DNA of 37,663 nt from DATIHQ01 sp035480535. GTDB lineage: Bacteria > Chlamydiota > Chlamydiia > Chlamydiales > SM23-39. The notes beneath the pieces were generated by a model that made no database searches, had not been told where the DNA came from, and saw only the letters and a list, made by a program, of their open reading frames with translations. The position numbers were made by a program, and so were the translations under genes. Shown in pieces: positions 16,724 to 23,557 of this stretch. Location of the stretch: the NCBI GenBank assembly GCA_035480535.1, contig DATIHQ010000079.1, positions 1 to 37,663 of the forward strand, in the 5' to 3' direction. Each line of letters opens with the position of its first letter. The first letter of the stretch is position 1.

Positions 16724-18245
16724 TTGGAAACTTCGGGCCAGGACCTGTCAATAGATTCCCCTTCGCCACCTGTTTTTTAGAAATGTAAGGAAGTTGCCAG
16801 GTCTTGATCTCTCCGTCAGCCGGCGACCAGGTGGTCAATAAGCCTGTTTTAGGATTGTAATGGGAGTGGGTGATTCTCTCCTCATGAGCTTGGATTCGCT
16901 GGATTTGCTGGATTTTTCCTGTAGTGGTTTCGACAGCGTGGATCCGGAACGTCCCATCTTCATGGGTCGTTAGTACACGTTTGTTTGAGAGCCAATAGAT
17001 CTGGCTGACTTCCGAATTGATCCCAACAGTACTTTTTCCGAAGGCCTTTCTTTTTGCTCCCTCCCCCTGCATTCTCAACAAAGCAAGCGTAGAGCCTGAA
17101 GCGATCATCAAATTGTACTCATTTGGAGCAAATGCCATCGCTCGAATTCGGTCGTTAAATCCGCCTATCAGAGAGATTGCTTTATAGGAGCGCTCTCCAG
17201 AACGAAGCCTTTCGCGGCGATAAAAATAGACATAGCCATCGCCGCCGCCCGTTGCGATCCATTCTTTATCTTGAGAACCAATTATTTCGTAGACAGGGAC
17301 TGAGGGATCATGACATTTCGAAAATTCGAATATTTTTCCTAGGGTCTTATTATCGGCTCTCTTTGAAATCTCATCGATTTCTCTCATGTGTCCTTTAGAA
17401 CCAACAAAAATACGCCCCCTATTCGAGTGAATGACAAAAACAGCCCTCTCGTCAATTGTGTCCTCAGGGAGTTCAGATATTCTATAAGATGCTTCGAGAC
17501 TTGGAGATCCACCTTGAGGAACATTCCATACGTTGACCATTCCATATTGCGTTCCAACAAGCAACTGTTCCATCTCTACCAATTGATCATCGATTTCCAC
17601 TAATTGGGTACGGAAAGCTAAAGCCGTTGCTTTATTTTCTTCGGTGTAAAGGTTGTCTCCCCCAGTAAGCTCAAGTCTTTGACGTTTTTTCCCTGGGGAG
17701 TTTGTCAGTGCACCATTTTGTAGGAAAACTCCCTCTTCGCAAACTAGAGCCGTTCGATTTGTTTCAGAAGAATAGGCAAGAAGATGAGAGCCATATTGAT
17801 CATAGATCGGTGCCTCAATAGCACTATAAGGTCTGCTAGAAACAAATACAGGCTTTGTAGCAGGCGGCAAAGTCCGATTCTTGATTGGATGGCGTAAAAC
17901 TGGTTCTCTTAACGCATCCGATTTTCCAAAAATAGTTTTTGCAAGGTTTCTTGTATGAAGCGAAGGGATCTCTTTACTCACAGGCAGATGATAGATCTCT
18001 CTTGCTAACGAATTGATTCGGGGCTGAGAACGACTTCCTACATCTGATGGGATTCTCTCTGGAGTCTTTTCTTCTTCAGCGCGGAACTTTTCTATTACAC
18101 GCGCCTCCTGCGTCTCCACCTTTTGTAAATACACCTGCGCAGCCTTGTCAGCGGCTTGCCGATCAAAATCGAGACGGCGGGGCAAAATCCGCGGTTGAAC
18201 GATATTAAGAGCACTGTAAAGTACGGATGGACTTGGTGTAGCCAT
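16716..18245 (-). CDS. WD40 beta-propeller protein, diverged Cdc20/Cdh1-like paralogue
   Basis: 509 residues: a Ser/Pro/Arg-rich, probably disordered N-terminus (1-135) and a C-terminal seven-bladed WD40-type propeller. Seen: P-Y-S-A-I-E-A-P-I-Y-D-Q-Y at 139-151, at the place of the V-L-D-A-P-x-x-x-D-D-F-Y segment that opens the propeller of eukaryotic Cdc20/Cdh1. Blades include L-L-V-G-T-Q-Y-G-M-V-N-V-W-N (228-241), I-A-T-G-G-G-D-G-Y-V-Y-F-Y (330-342), V-S-Q-I-Y-W..V-L-T-T-H-E-D-G (413-431) and I-K-T-W-Q-L-P (480-486). It ends K-F-P-I-R, with the terminal Ile-Arg that the co-activators use to bind APC/C. A possible C-box-like E-R-I-P-S is at 63-67. No signal peptide; secretion by a type III system would fit but is inference. 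Only two bases separate it from its upstream paralogue. Confidence 0.72.
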   Translation of the reverse strand: MATPSPSVLYSALNIVQPRILPRRLDFDRQAADKAAQVYLQKVETQEARVIEKFRAEEEKTPERIPSDVGSRSQPRINSLAREIYHLPVSKEIPSLHTRNLAKTIFGKSDALREPVLRHPIKNRTLPPATKPVFVSSRPYSAIEAPIYDQYGSHLLAYSSETNRTALVCEEGVFLQNGALTNSPGKKRQRLELTGGDNLYTEENKATALAFRTQLVEIDDQLVEMEQLLVGTQYGMVNVWNVPQGGSPSLEASYRISELPEDTIDERAVFVIHSNRGRIFVGSKGHMREIDEISKRADNKTLGKIFEFSKCHDPSVPVYEIIGSQDKEWIATGGGDGYVYFYRRERLRSGERSYKAISLIGGFNDRIRAMAFAPNEYNLMIASGSTLALLRMQGEGAKRKAFGKSTVGINSEVSQIYWLSNKRVLTTHEDGTFRIHAVETTTGKIQQIQRIQAHEERITHSHYNPKTGLLTTWSPADGEIKTWQLPYISKKQVAKGNLLTGPGPKFPIR

Positions 18246-18247
18246 AA

Positions 18248-19810
18248 TTATCTAATTCCCTGTACAAACAGGTTTTGGGTCGGCGGCTTATTTGTTTTTT
18301 GAGGTCTTCCCATGTTCCAAATTTTTACACCTTCTGATGAGGCCGTGACGAGTGTTGTTCCCTGATCAGAGGTAGTTAAAGTAGCAAAAGGGATTGTTTC
18401 ATTATGACCCCCAACCAGATCGGAAGTGATCATGTCATCTAGATCGGTTAACTGGGATTGGATCGTTCCGTCTCTATGAGTTGTGAGAATCGTATTTCTG
18501 TTGGGCCAAAAAAGATTTGTAATTGAGGAATCAAGAGTTCTTTCCAATACTTTCGCGATTCCATTCTCAATTTTGTAGATCAAAATAGAGCCGGAAAATG
18601 TAGAGTCTGCTGTTCCCAGAGAGAAATATTGTCCATCTGGTGAAAAGGCCATAGCTCTTAAACCAACTGTGCTGCCTTTCATCCGTATTTCATCATAAGG
18701 TTGATAAGAAGCAGAATTCGCATCAAATTTATAAAGATGGGCAGTGAAATTGCGGGCATCATTTTGGCCTGTTGCAAGAAGATATTGCCCATTGGGAGAC
18801 GCTGTCAAAGCAGAAACTTTTCCTTTAAATGGATGTCCCTTTTGGGTCGCTTTCCCCTCTTGGGTCAGTTCATAAAGCCGCCCAGTGGAAGTTCCCGCAT
18901 AAATATGGCCCTTGCTAGAGTAAACTACATTCACTTCTCCAGCACGTGCTGAAAGTTCTGTGCTAAAAATCTTTTTCTTTGTCCTGATATTCCAATAATC
19001 CACGCGTCCATTTTTAGTTCCAACGATCAAATTATTTGGTTGTGCGGGGTCAAAAGCGACAGATGTAGCGACATTCTGATCGCTATTGTAGTCACCGAAA
19101 GATTCTTCGCCATTTTTACTTTTAATGTAAAGTCCATCGGACATGATCACCGCTAAACAACCCTCTTTTGAACTATCGAGCAAATGATAATCTTCATTCT
19201 CCTGGCTTGGCCAAAGAGCATCGAGAACAGTAACGGGTTTCTGAGGAAGGCTTAAAGGTTTTAAAATGGGAGGTCCTTTATGAGTAGCTCCCACCTGGGA
19301 AGCAAAAATGCGCTCATTAGGGGCATTGTCTAAAGCGCGGCTTAGGCCTTTTTGATATCTTGCTGCAGTGGGTGTTAACAGATTTGGTTGGGGAGAAAGA
19401 CCATTAGATCTAGCTAAAGGAGTTCCGCGCGATCGAGTGAGCCCTCTTCTTGGATCTCGTACTGTCCGATCAAATATTTTCGCTGTTTTTTGTTCCTCAG
19501 GAAATCCAAATGTTTGAAGCTGAGTAGAGGGCTTTTGTGTTACAGGCTTAGAAACTGTTGGTGCGGAAGGGTGGACTTTGGACCGGGAGGTCAAAGAATG
19601 GGTTAAAGCAAGCGGGGATTCCTGTTCCTCCGGTCCGCTGGACTCTTTATTAAATGATATTTTACGTGGTACAGCATCGAGCGGTAGAGATAACAACATG
19701 GCTCTCAAATTGGCAGGGCGAGCAGGCGTTCCTATTGGAGAAGGGGTTGGGGCGGCAACAGGTGTATTTGCGGAAAAGGCCGCTAAATTAGGGACTGCAA
19801 ACGATGACAT
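18248..19810 (-). CDS. WD40 beta-propeller protein, Cdc20/Cdh1 (Fizzy)-like, with C-terminal IR tail
   Basis: 520 residues: a Pro/Ser/Thr-rich N-terminus (1-190) and a WD40 propeller (195-505). Seen: V-T-V-L-D-A-L at 193-199, with E-D-Y-H-L-L-D-S-S at 206-214, aligns with the Cdc20/Cdh1 opening V-L-D-A-P..D-D-F-Y-L-N-L-V-D-W-S-S. Later L-I-V-G-T-K-N-G-R-V-D-Y-W-N (261-274) and L-R-A-M-A-F-S-P-D-G (384-393) followed by G-T-A-D follow Fizzy blade order. I-T-N-L-F-W..I-L-T-T-H-R-D-G (430-448) parallels V-C-x-L-x-W..L-V-S-T-H-G, a Fizzy hallmark. It ends N-L-F-V-Q-G-I-R; human co-activators end in the same Ile-Arg tail. The eukaryotic sequences are recalled, not searched. A good ribosome-binding site (AAGGA) precedes the ATG. 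First gene of a two-gene unit. Confidence 0.78.
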   Translation of the reverse strand: MSSFAVPNLAAFSANTPVAAPTPSPIGTPARPANLRAMLLSLPLDAVPRKISFNKESSGPEEQESPLALTHSLTSRSKVHPSAPTVSKPVTQKPSTQLQTFGFPEEQKTAKIFDRTVRDPRRGLTRSRGTPLARSNGLSPQPNLLTPTAARYQKGLSRALDNAPNERIFASQVGATHKGPPILKPLSLPQKPVTVLDALWPSQENEDYHLLDSSKEGCLAVIMSDGLYIKSKNGEESFGDYNSDQNVATSVAFDPAQPNNLIVGTKNGRVDYWNIRTKKKIFSTELSARAGEVNVVYSSKGHIYAGTSTGRLYELTQEGKATQKGHPFKGKVSALTASPNGQYLLATGQNDARNFTAHLYKFDANSASYQPYDEIRMKGSTVGLRAMAFSPDGQYFSLGTADSTFSGSILIYKIENGIAKVLERTLDSSITNLFWPNRNTILTTHRDGTIQSQLTDLDDMITSDLVGGHNETIPFATLTTSDQGTTLVTASSEGVKIWNMGRPQKTNKPPTQNLFVQGIR

Positions 19811-19832
19811 AATTTATCCTTTTTTAACAAAT

Positions 19833-19861
19833 ATTATATATATAATAATGTTTAAAATCAA
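19833..19861 (-). promoter_or_regulatory. promoter of the WD40 gene pair in an AT-rich spacer
   Basis: On the minus strand -35 TTGATT (19861-19856), a 17-base spacer and -10 TATAAT (19838-19833) lie just before the ATG at 19810, giving a leader of about 16 bases with AAGGA as ribosome-binding site. The whole spacer 19811-19913 is strongly AT-rich, unlike the surrounding genes. Confidence 0.55.
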
Positions 19862-19913
19862 ATTATAATTTTATTAAATAATACTATAATTACGGGATAA
19901 GAACAATATATAC

Positions 19914-20849
19914 TTAATGGGATAGGCTCTTTTTCGGGATAAGAACTCTCACCCGGGGTAGGGAGGGTGTATATTGGGGGCAGGCGGTGCAGGTAAAGAT
20001 GGCTGCTTTGATCTGTTTTTGGGTGGTTTCCAATGGTTCCACTAGGGGGAGGCGAAGGGTCGATTGGCACTTGCCTACCCAGGAGAGGGCAAATTTAATG
20101 CATTGGGGGTTCGTTTCAAGGAAATGGGCCTTGCAAAGGGGCATATATCTATCGGCGAGGATTTTAGCCCTTTCCCATTCCCCTTTAAGGGATAGATGGA
20201 TCATTTTGGTCCATCCTGCCGGAATGAGATTGCAGATCACAGAAATCACCCCAGAACCTCCTTCTTGAAGGATGGAAAAGGTGCAATCATCATCGCCAGA
20301 AAAAATGGAAAATTGAGGGGCCATTTTTCGAATTTTCCGAATGAGCTCAATGTCTTGGGCTGCATCTTTCAGCCCCACAACATTGGGGATTTGACTGATT
20401 TGGACGATGGTTTCGGCACTTAGGCGAACAACAGCGCGGCAAGGATTGTGATAGAGAATCAGGGGCAAACCCACTTTTGCGACCTCTTGAAAATGAAGAA
20501 CGCAACCTCTGGGAGTGGGCCTGTTGTAATAAGGAGTGACGACTAAACAACCATCAGCGCCGAGTTTTTGCGCCTCTTCAGTGGCCTTGACAGTTTTTCG
20601 CGTATCATTGAGACCTGTGGATGCAATCACTGGGACACGTCGAGCCGATACTCGAATGCAAACTTCCGCCACTTTTTTTCTTTCCGATTCGCTGAGTGTG
20701 GCTCCTTCTCCCGTAGAGGCGCAGCAGACAATTCCATCCGTTCCCGAGGCAATGTGCCATTCGATGAGTTTTTCCAGAGTTTTCCAATCGACTCGGCCAT
20801 TTTTCTGAAAAGGAGTGATGAGAGCTACATAAGAACCGCGAAATGCCAT
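19914..20849 (-). CDS. dapA: 4-hydroxy-tetrahydrodipicolinate synthase
   Basis: Class I aldolase that condenses pyruvate with aspartate semialdehyde, the first committed step towards lysine and meso-diaminopimelate. Chlamydiae need mDAP for their reduced peptidoglycan. Seen: G-S-Y-V-A-L-I-T-P-F near the N-terminus, S-T-G-E-G-A-T-L-S, T-P-Y-Y-N-R-P with the catalytic Tyr, Y-H-N-P and G-L-K-D-A with the Schiff-base Lys. Start: ATG 20849, preceded by AGGTGGG; the frame opens eight codons earlier at 20870 with no support. The protein (311 residues) carries about 28 residues after the usual end (..Q-K-Q-I-K-A-A-I), a Cys/Pro-rich tail of unclear value. Probably co-transcribed with the small gene upstream. 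Confidence 0.93.
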   Translation of the reverse strand: MAFRGSYVALITPFQKNGRVDWKTLEKLIEWHIASGTDGIVCCASTGEGATLSESERKKVAEVCIRVSARRVPVIASTGLNDTRKTVKATEEAQKLGADGCLVVTPYYNRPTPRGCVLHFQEVAKVGLPLILYHNPCRAVVRLSAETIVQISQIPNVVGLKDAAQDIELIRKIRKMAPQFSIFSGDDDCTFSILQEGGSGVISVICNLIPAGWTKMIHLSLKGEWERAKILADRYMPLCKAHFLETNPQCIKFALSWVGKCQSTLRLPLVEPLETTQKQIKAAIFTCTACPQYTPSLPRVRVLIPKKSLSH

Positions 20850-20882
20850 AACCCACCTGCATATTTGCAAGTGGAGATTGTG

Positions 20883-21239
20883 TCACTCTTGAAAATCAGA
20901 GTCAAGATAGAGTGCATCCTGAATATTCTGTTCTGTATTCATTTCAGAAAACATCCGATGCAACCGTTTGCTCATTTGCCAAAAATGATAGACCTGGTGG
21001 CGAAATGTGGGTTGAAATCCCCACTGAAAAGGGATTTCTTGAATGAGATGCACTTTCCCTTCTTCAAGGGTAAAAAATGTTGTATGCGGTTTAAATGTGT
21101 GACTCTTTCTAGCTTCTACATATTGGACAATATTCCCGGGAAGCTCTTCGCGGGATGAAAAAATAGGCAAAGATATTTTAAATGCCTTCTTTTTCAAATC
21201 AAAATTAATCTTAATTCGATTTCTCATTAAATAATCCAT
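20883..21239 (-). CDS. small protein of unknown function
   Basis: 118 residues, not recognised. Seen: a basic amphipathic start (R-N-R-I-K-I-N-F-D-L-K-K-K-A-F), an alternating beta/alpha middle with W-G-F-Q-P-T-F-R-H-Q-V-Y-H-F-W, and an acidic C-terminal helix. The fold size is like small secretion chaperones or YbjN-type proteins, but nothing specific supports either. It lies 33 bases upstream of dapA on the same strand, so an operon is likely. An in-frame ATG four codons in (M-R-N-R) is an alternative start. Its upstream region is the second 83-bp repeat. Confidence 0.6.
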   Translation of the reverse strand: MDYLMRNRIKINFDLKKKAFKISLPIFSSREELPGNIVQYVEARKSHTFKPHTTFFTLEEGKVHLIQEIPFQWGFQPTFRHQVYHFWQMSKRLHRMFSEMNTEQNIQDALYLDSDFQE

Positions 21240-21297
21240 AATCTACCCTACCCCGGATGTAGTATACCATTTGGGGCAATAAAAGACTCCAAAACGT

Positions 21298-21380
21298 AAT
21301 GTAAAGCGCGCTTTACATTTGAATTGGGGCCCCCGAAAATCGCCTCGGTTTTTGGGGTTTTGTATTGCGCGCTTTACATT
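21298..21380 (-). repeat. 83-bp palindromic element, copy 2 (inverted relative to copy 1)
   Basis: Same 83-base length as copy 1 at 11734-11816 and reversed in orientation; I count five differences, three of them in the six bases next to the 22-bp palindrome (21298-21319). The 14-base terminal repeat GCGCGCTTTACATT is at 21367-21380. It fills most of the spacer between the 118-residue gene and the rsm22-like gene, and its terminal bases encode the last Met codon and TAA stop of the latter. Confidence 0.88.
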
Positions 21381-22300
21381 TGGTCGCCCCATTCGGAATC
21401 TCTAGCTTGCCGATAGGAATTTTTATCACTGCGGGTGACTACTTTTTCTTTTAAAGTGCCTTCTTGAGTGCAAAGAGAGAGGCGAACGTGACCGGAGTGC
21501 TTTTGGGGATGGCGGACGATTCGAGACGGGGGTGGGGACTGGGGGATTTTGGAAACGACGAGATAGGAGAACTTTTCATCTTCATGACCTAGCGCGCCCC
21601 CTTTTAAAAGGCGATGGAGGCGGGTCCGCTCGATGCGGGCGGAGAAATGGCACCAATCTGCATTTTGAATGGGGCAGGTGAGAGCGTGGGGACAGGGAGC
21701 AAGGATATGGGCCCCTTTTTCAATGAGTTTTTGCCGCAGGGTGCGAATGAGAGCAAAACCTTTTGGCGTGCCTGGCTCGATGATGGCAAGGGTTGAAATT
21801 GGGGAATTCCAACAGTGGTCGATGAGGGCTTCAGGATTTTTTGTTTCGTTGAGAACGTAGGAGAGAATCGCTAGATCGGCGGAAGGAAAAACGGTGAGGG
21901 TTTCGAGTGATTGCTGAATCCATTGAGCTTTTATCGACCACTTATGAGAGAGCTTTTGGCCGAGAGCGATGGCTTCATGGCTTTGCTCGATGAGAGTGAT
22001 TTCTTCCAGGTCGGGAAAGTGCTCTAGAGCTGCCCAAGAAGCCGTTCCTGGGCCTGCGCCTAGGTCGAGAAGACGGCGGCAGGGGATCTGGATCCTTTGA
22101 AGAACATGGCGGATGGCCGAGTAAGTGGCAGGCATGCGGGTGGCGAGATAGGCCAACTTCTGGGAATCATTCTTAAAGATCGAAGTGGAAGAGGGGGCCG
22201 TCCTATAGTTGCGGGTTAAATCTTCCTGTGCTTTTCGGAGGGAAGGGATATTTTGAACGAGTTCATCAATGGCTAATTGAAGTTCTTCGGGCAGTTGCAT
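21374..22300 (-). CDS. Rsm22/METTL17-like small-subunit ribosome methyltransferase-like protein
   Basis: SAM-dependent methyltransferase-fold protein of the Rsm22 family, which supports small-subunit ribosome assembly in bacteria and mitochondria. 308 residues. Seen: motif I L-L-D-L-G-A-G-P-G-T-A-S-W at 77-89, motif II acidic end L-I-E-Q, A-I-L-S-Y-V-L-N-E-T (144-153), then the family segment A-P-C-P-H-A-L-T-C-P..D-W-C-H-F-S-A-R (201-222) and G-A-L-G-H-E-D-E-K-F-S-Y-L-V-V-S. Cysteines 203, 209, 217 and 277 match in spacing the four that bind a 4Fe-4S cluster in METTL17 as I recall it. The stop codon lies inside the 83-bp repeat, so the final residues may have changed when the repeat arrived. 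About 20 bases downstream of the HlyD gene. Confidence 0.85.
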   Translation of the reverse strand: MQLPEELQLAIDELVQNIPSLRKAQEDLTRNYRTAPSSTSIFKNDSQKLAYLATRMPATYSAIRHVLQRIQIPCRRLLDLGAGPGTASWAALEHFPDLEEITLIEQSHEAIALGQKLSHKWSIKAQWIQQSLETLTVFPSADLAILSYVLNETKNPEALIDHCWNSPISTLAIIEPGTPKGFALIRTLRQKLIEKGAHILAPCPHALTCPIQNADWCHFSARIERTRLHRLLKGGALGHEDEKFSYLVVSKIPQSPPPSRIVRHPQKHSGHVRLSLCTQEGTLKEKVVTRSDKNSYRQARDSEWGDQM

Positions 22301-22321
22301 GGAAGGGAGTATAGGTGAGTC

Positions 22322-23239
22322 TCAATGAACTTTCAAGCCAACTTCAGCAGAAAGCCCAGGCATTAGGGAAACTTCCTGTTTTTCAAGTGAAATTTTGATC
22401 GTTACATGCTCATTTTGACTTATAAAGGGAAGGGAAGAAATCTTGGATACCGTTGCAGGGCTGATGAATGCGACTTTGCCTTGCCATTCTTTTTTTGGAT
22501 AGGCGGGAAGGCGAACTTTGGCAGGTGTTCCTATGGCAATTTGACCTAATTCTTTCTCAGGAATTTCTGCTTCAATCCAAATTTGGCGTGGATCGGATAG
22601 AAAATAAATGGGATCGCCTTGGGAGATCAATTCGCCGGGATTTTTCGATTTTTTTAGAACAATGGCATCAAAGGGAGCGGAAAATTTCATCTCTTTGATC
22701 TGTTCATCCAAGTCAGAAAGTTCCCGATTGAATTGGTTGATTTGCAAAGTGGCTTCTTCCGACTTAATTTGCGCCTCTTCAAGAGTGGATAAGTGGCGAT
22801 TCACCATTTCTTGAGATCCAATTCCCATATCCAATTCTGTACTTGCAGACAGATAATCTTGCATCGCTTTTTCCATCCTGGCTTTTTCTACTTGAACCTG
22901 TTGATTGAGAGAATGGATGGAAGCCTGAATCTGTTTTTGCGTAGCTAAAATGGAGTCATTATCCAGGATAAAAAGAGGTGCTCCTTTGTGAATCATTTCT
23001 CCTTCTTCAGGTCCCATTTCAATGATTTTTCCACTTCTCTCAGCGCTGATTTGAGAAGAGAATGCATTCACATGCGCTGAAGATATCCAGAGGAAGGGGC
23101 GGATGGCTTGAAACCAATAGATAAAAAGGGCCATTGCCGTCAGAAGCGTGAACACTAGTCCAGCGCGGAGAGTCAGTAGCGATTTCCAAGTGATCCGAGG
23201 CAGATGGATGGTGATCTTCTTTTCATTTAGAACTGACAT
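22322..23239 (-). CDS. HlyD/EmrA-type membrane fusion protein
   Basis: Periplasmic adaptor of a secretion or efflux system, 305 residues. Seen: a short cytoplasmic start, one membrane helix at about 26-46 (L-V-F-T-L-L-T-A-M-A-L-F-I-Y-W), then a lipoyl half V-N-A-F-S-S-Q-I-S-A-E-R-S-G-K-I. A long coiled-coil hairpin spans about 95-190 (Q-I-Q-A-S-I-H-S-L-N-Q-Q-V), the second lipoyl half is F-S-A-P-F-D-A-I-V-L, and beta-barrel/membrane-proximal parts end P-G-L-S-A-E-V-G-L-K-V. A strong ribosome-binding site (AGGAAAGG, six bases before ATG) lies inside the small upstream gene. The MFS gene upstream (before the insertion) would make an EmrAB-like pair; no TolC-type gene is in the window. Confidence 0.85.
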   Translation of the reverse strand: MSVLNEKKITIHLPRITWKSLLTLRAGLVFTLLTAMALFIYWFQAIRPFLWISSAHVNAFSSQISAERSGKIIEMGPEEGEMIHKGAPLFILDNDSILATQKQIQASIHSLNQQVQVEKARMEKAMQDYLSASTELDMGIGSQEMVNRHLSTLEEAQIKSEEATLQINQFNRELSDLDEQIKEMKFSAPFDAIVLKKSKNPGELISQGDPIYFLSDPRQIWIEAEIPEKELGQIAIGTPAKVRLPAYPKKEWQGKVAFISPATVSKISSLPFISQNEHVTIKISLEKQEVSLMPGLSAEVGLKVH

Positions 23240-23414
23240 GATCGACCTTTCCTAAGAGTTGAGAATAGACCGATTGCAATTGATCGGAAGCTTGCAACAG
23301 TGAATCGGTTTCTAGCGCTGCTTGATTCACCTCTTCTTCTAAATCCGATAGAGGATGGGCGATTTTTTCTCTTTTCTGCATCCAATCGGACAATTCATCG
23401 ATCCATTCACGCAT
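23223..23414 (-). CDS. small coiled-coil protein
   Basis: 63 residues, acidic and probably one long helix with heptad-like leucines (L-S-D-L-E-E-E-V-N-Q-A-A-L-E-T-D-S-L-L). It overlaps the HlyD gene start by 17 bases and contains its ribosome-binding site, as in coupled operons. No convincing ribosome-binding site of its own and no family match, but its position between a pump gene and its adaptor supports a real gene. Confidence 0.5.
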   Translation of the reverse strand: MREWIDELSDWMQKREKIAHPLSDLEEEVNQAALETDSLLQASDQLQSVYSQLLGKVDHVSSK

Positions 23415-23433
23415 AATTTAGAGAGTAAGAGAA

Positions 23434-23457
23434 ACTCAGCGATCTTTCAAGGTAAAA
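23434..23457 (+). repeat. 24-bp direct repeat, left copy (remnant of MFS 3' end)
   Basis: Identical over 24 bases to 25058-25081 (core CGATCTTTCAAGG). On the minus strand it reads as the last codons of the MFS gene (..T-L-K-D-R-stop), here separated from that gene by 1.6 kb. It marks the left boundary of an apparent insertion. Confidence 0.85.
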
Positions 23458-23517
23458 AGGAAGATCCCAGCTACCTTGACGATCGTTTTTAAAAACTTTC
23501 TTACATGCTTTTTGCTA

Positions 23518-23546
23518 TTTAATTCTAATAGAAAAAGCAGTATAAT
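23518..23546 (+). promoter_or_regulatory. promoter of the inserted 494-residue gene
   Basis: -35 TTTAAT (23518-23523), 17-base spacer, -10 TATAAT (23541-23546), only 11 bases before the ATG at 23558. The transcript would have almost no leader, and no ribosome-binding site is visible. An imperfect hairpin (GCTTTTT-g-CTATT with AATAGAAAAAGC, about 23507-23538) covers the spacer and could be a regulator site. Confidence 0.5.
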
Positions 23547-23557
23547 AAATCCTAATT

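Noticed and set aside
19945..21260. Short inverted match CCCTACCCCGG at about 19950 and 21247 flanking dapA and the small gene
   Set aside because: Only about 14 bases with a mismatch; too short to claim as a mobile-element boundary.
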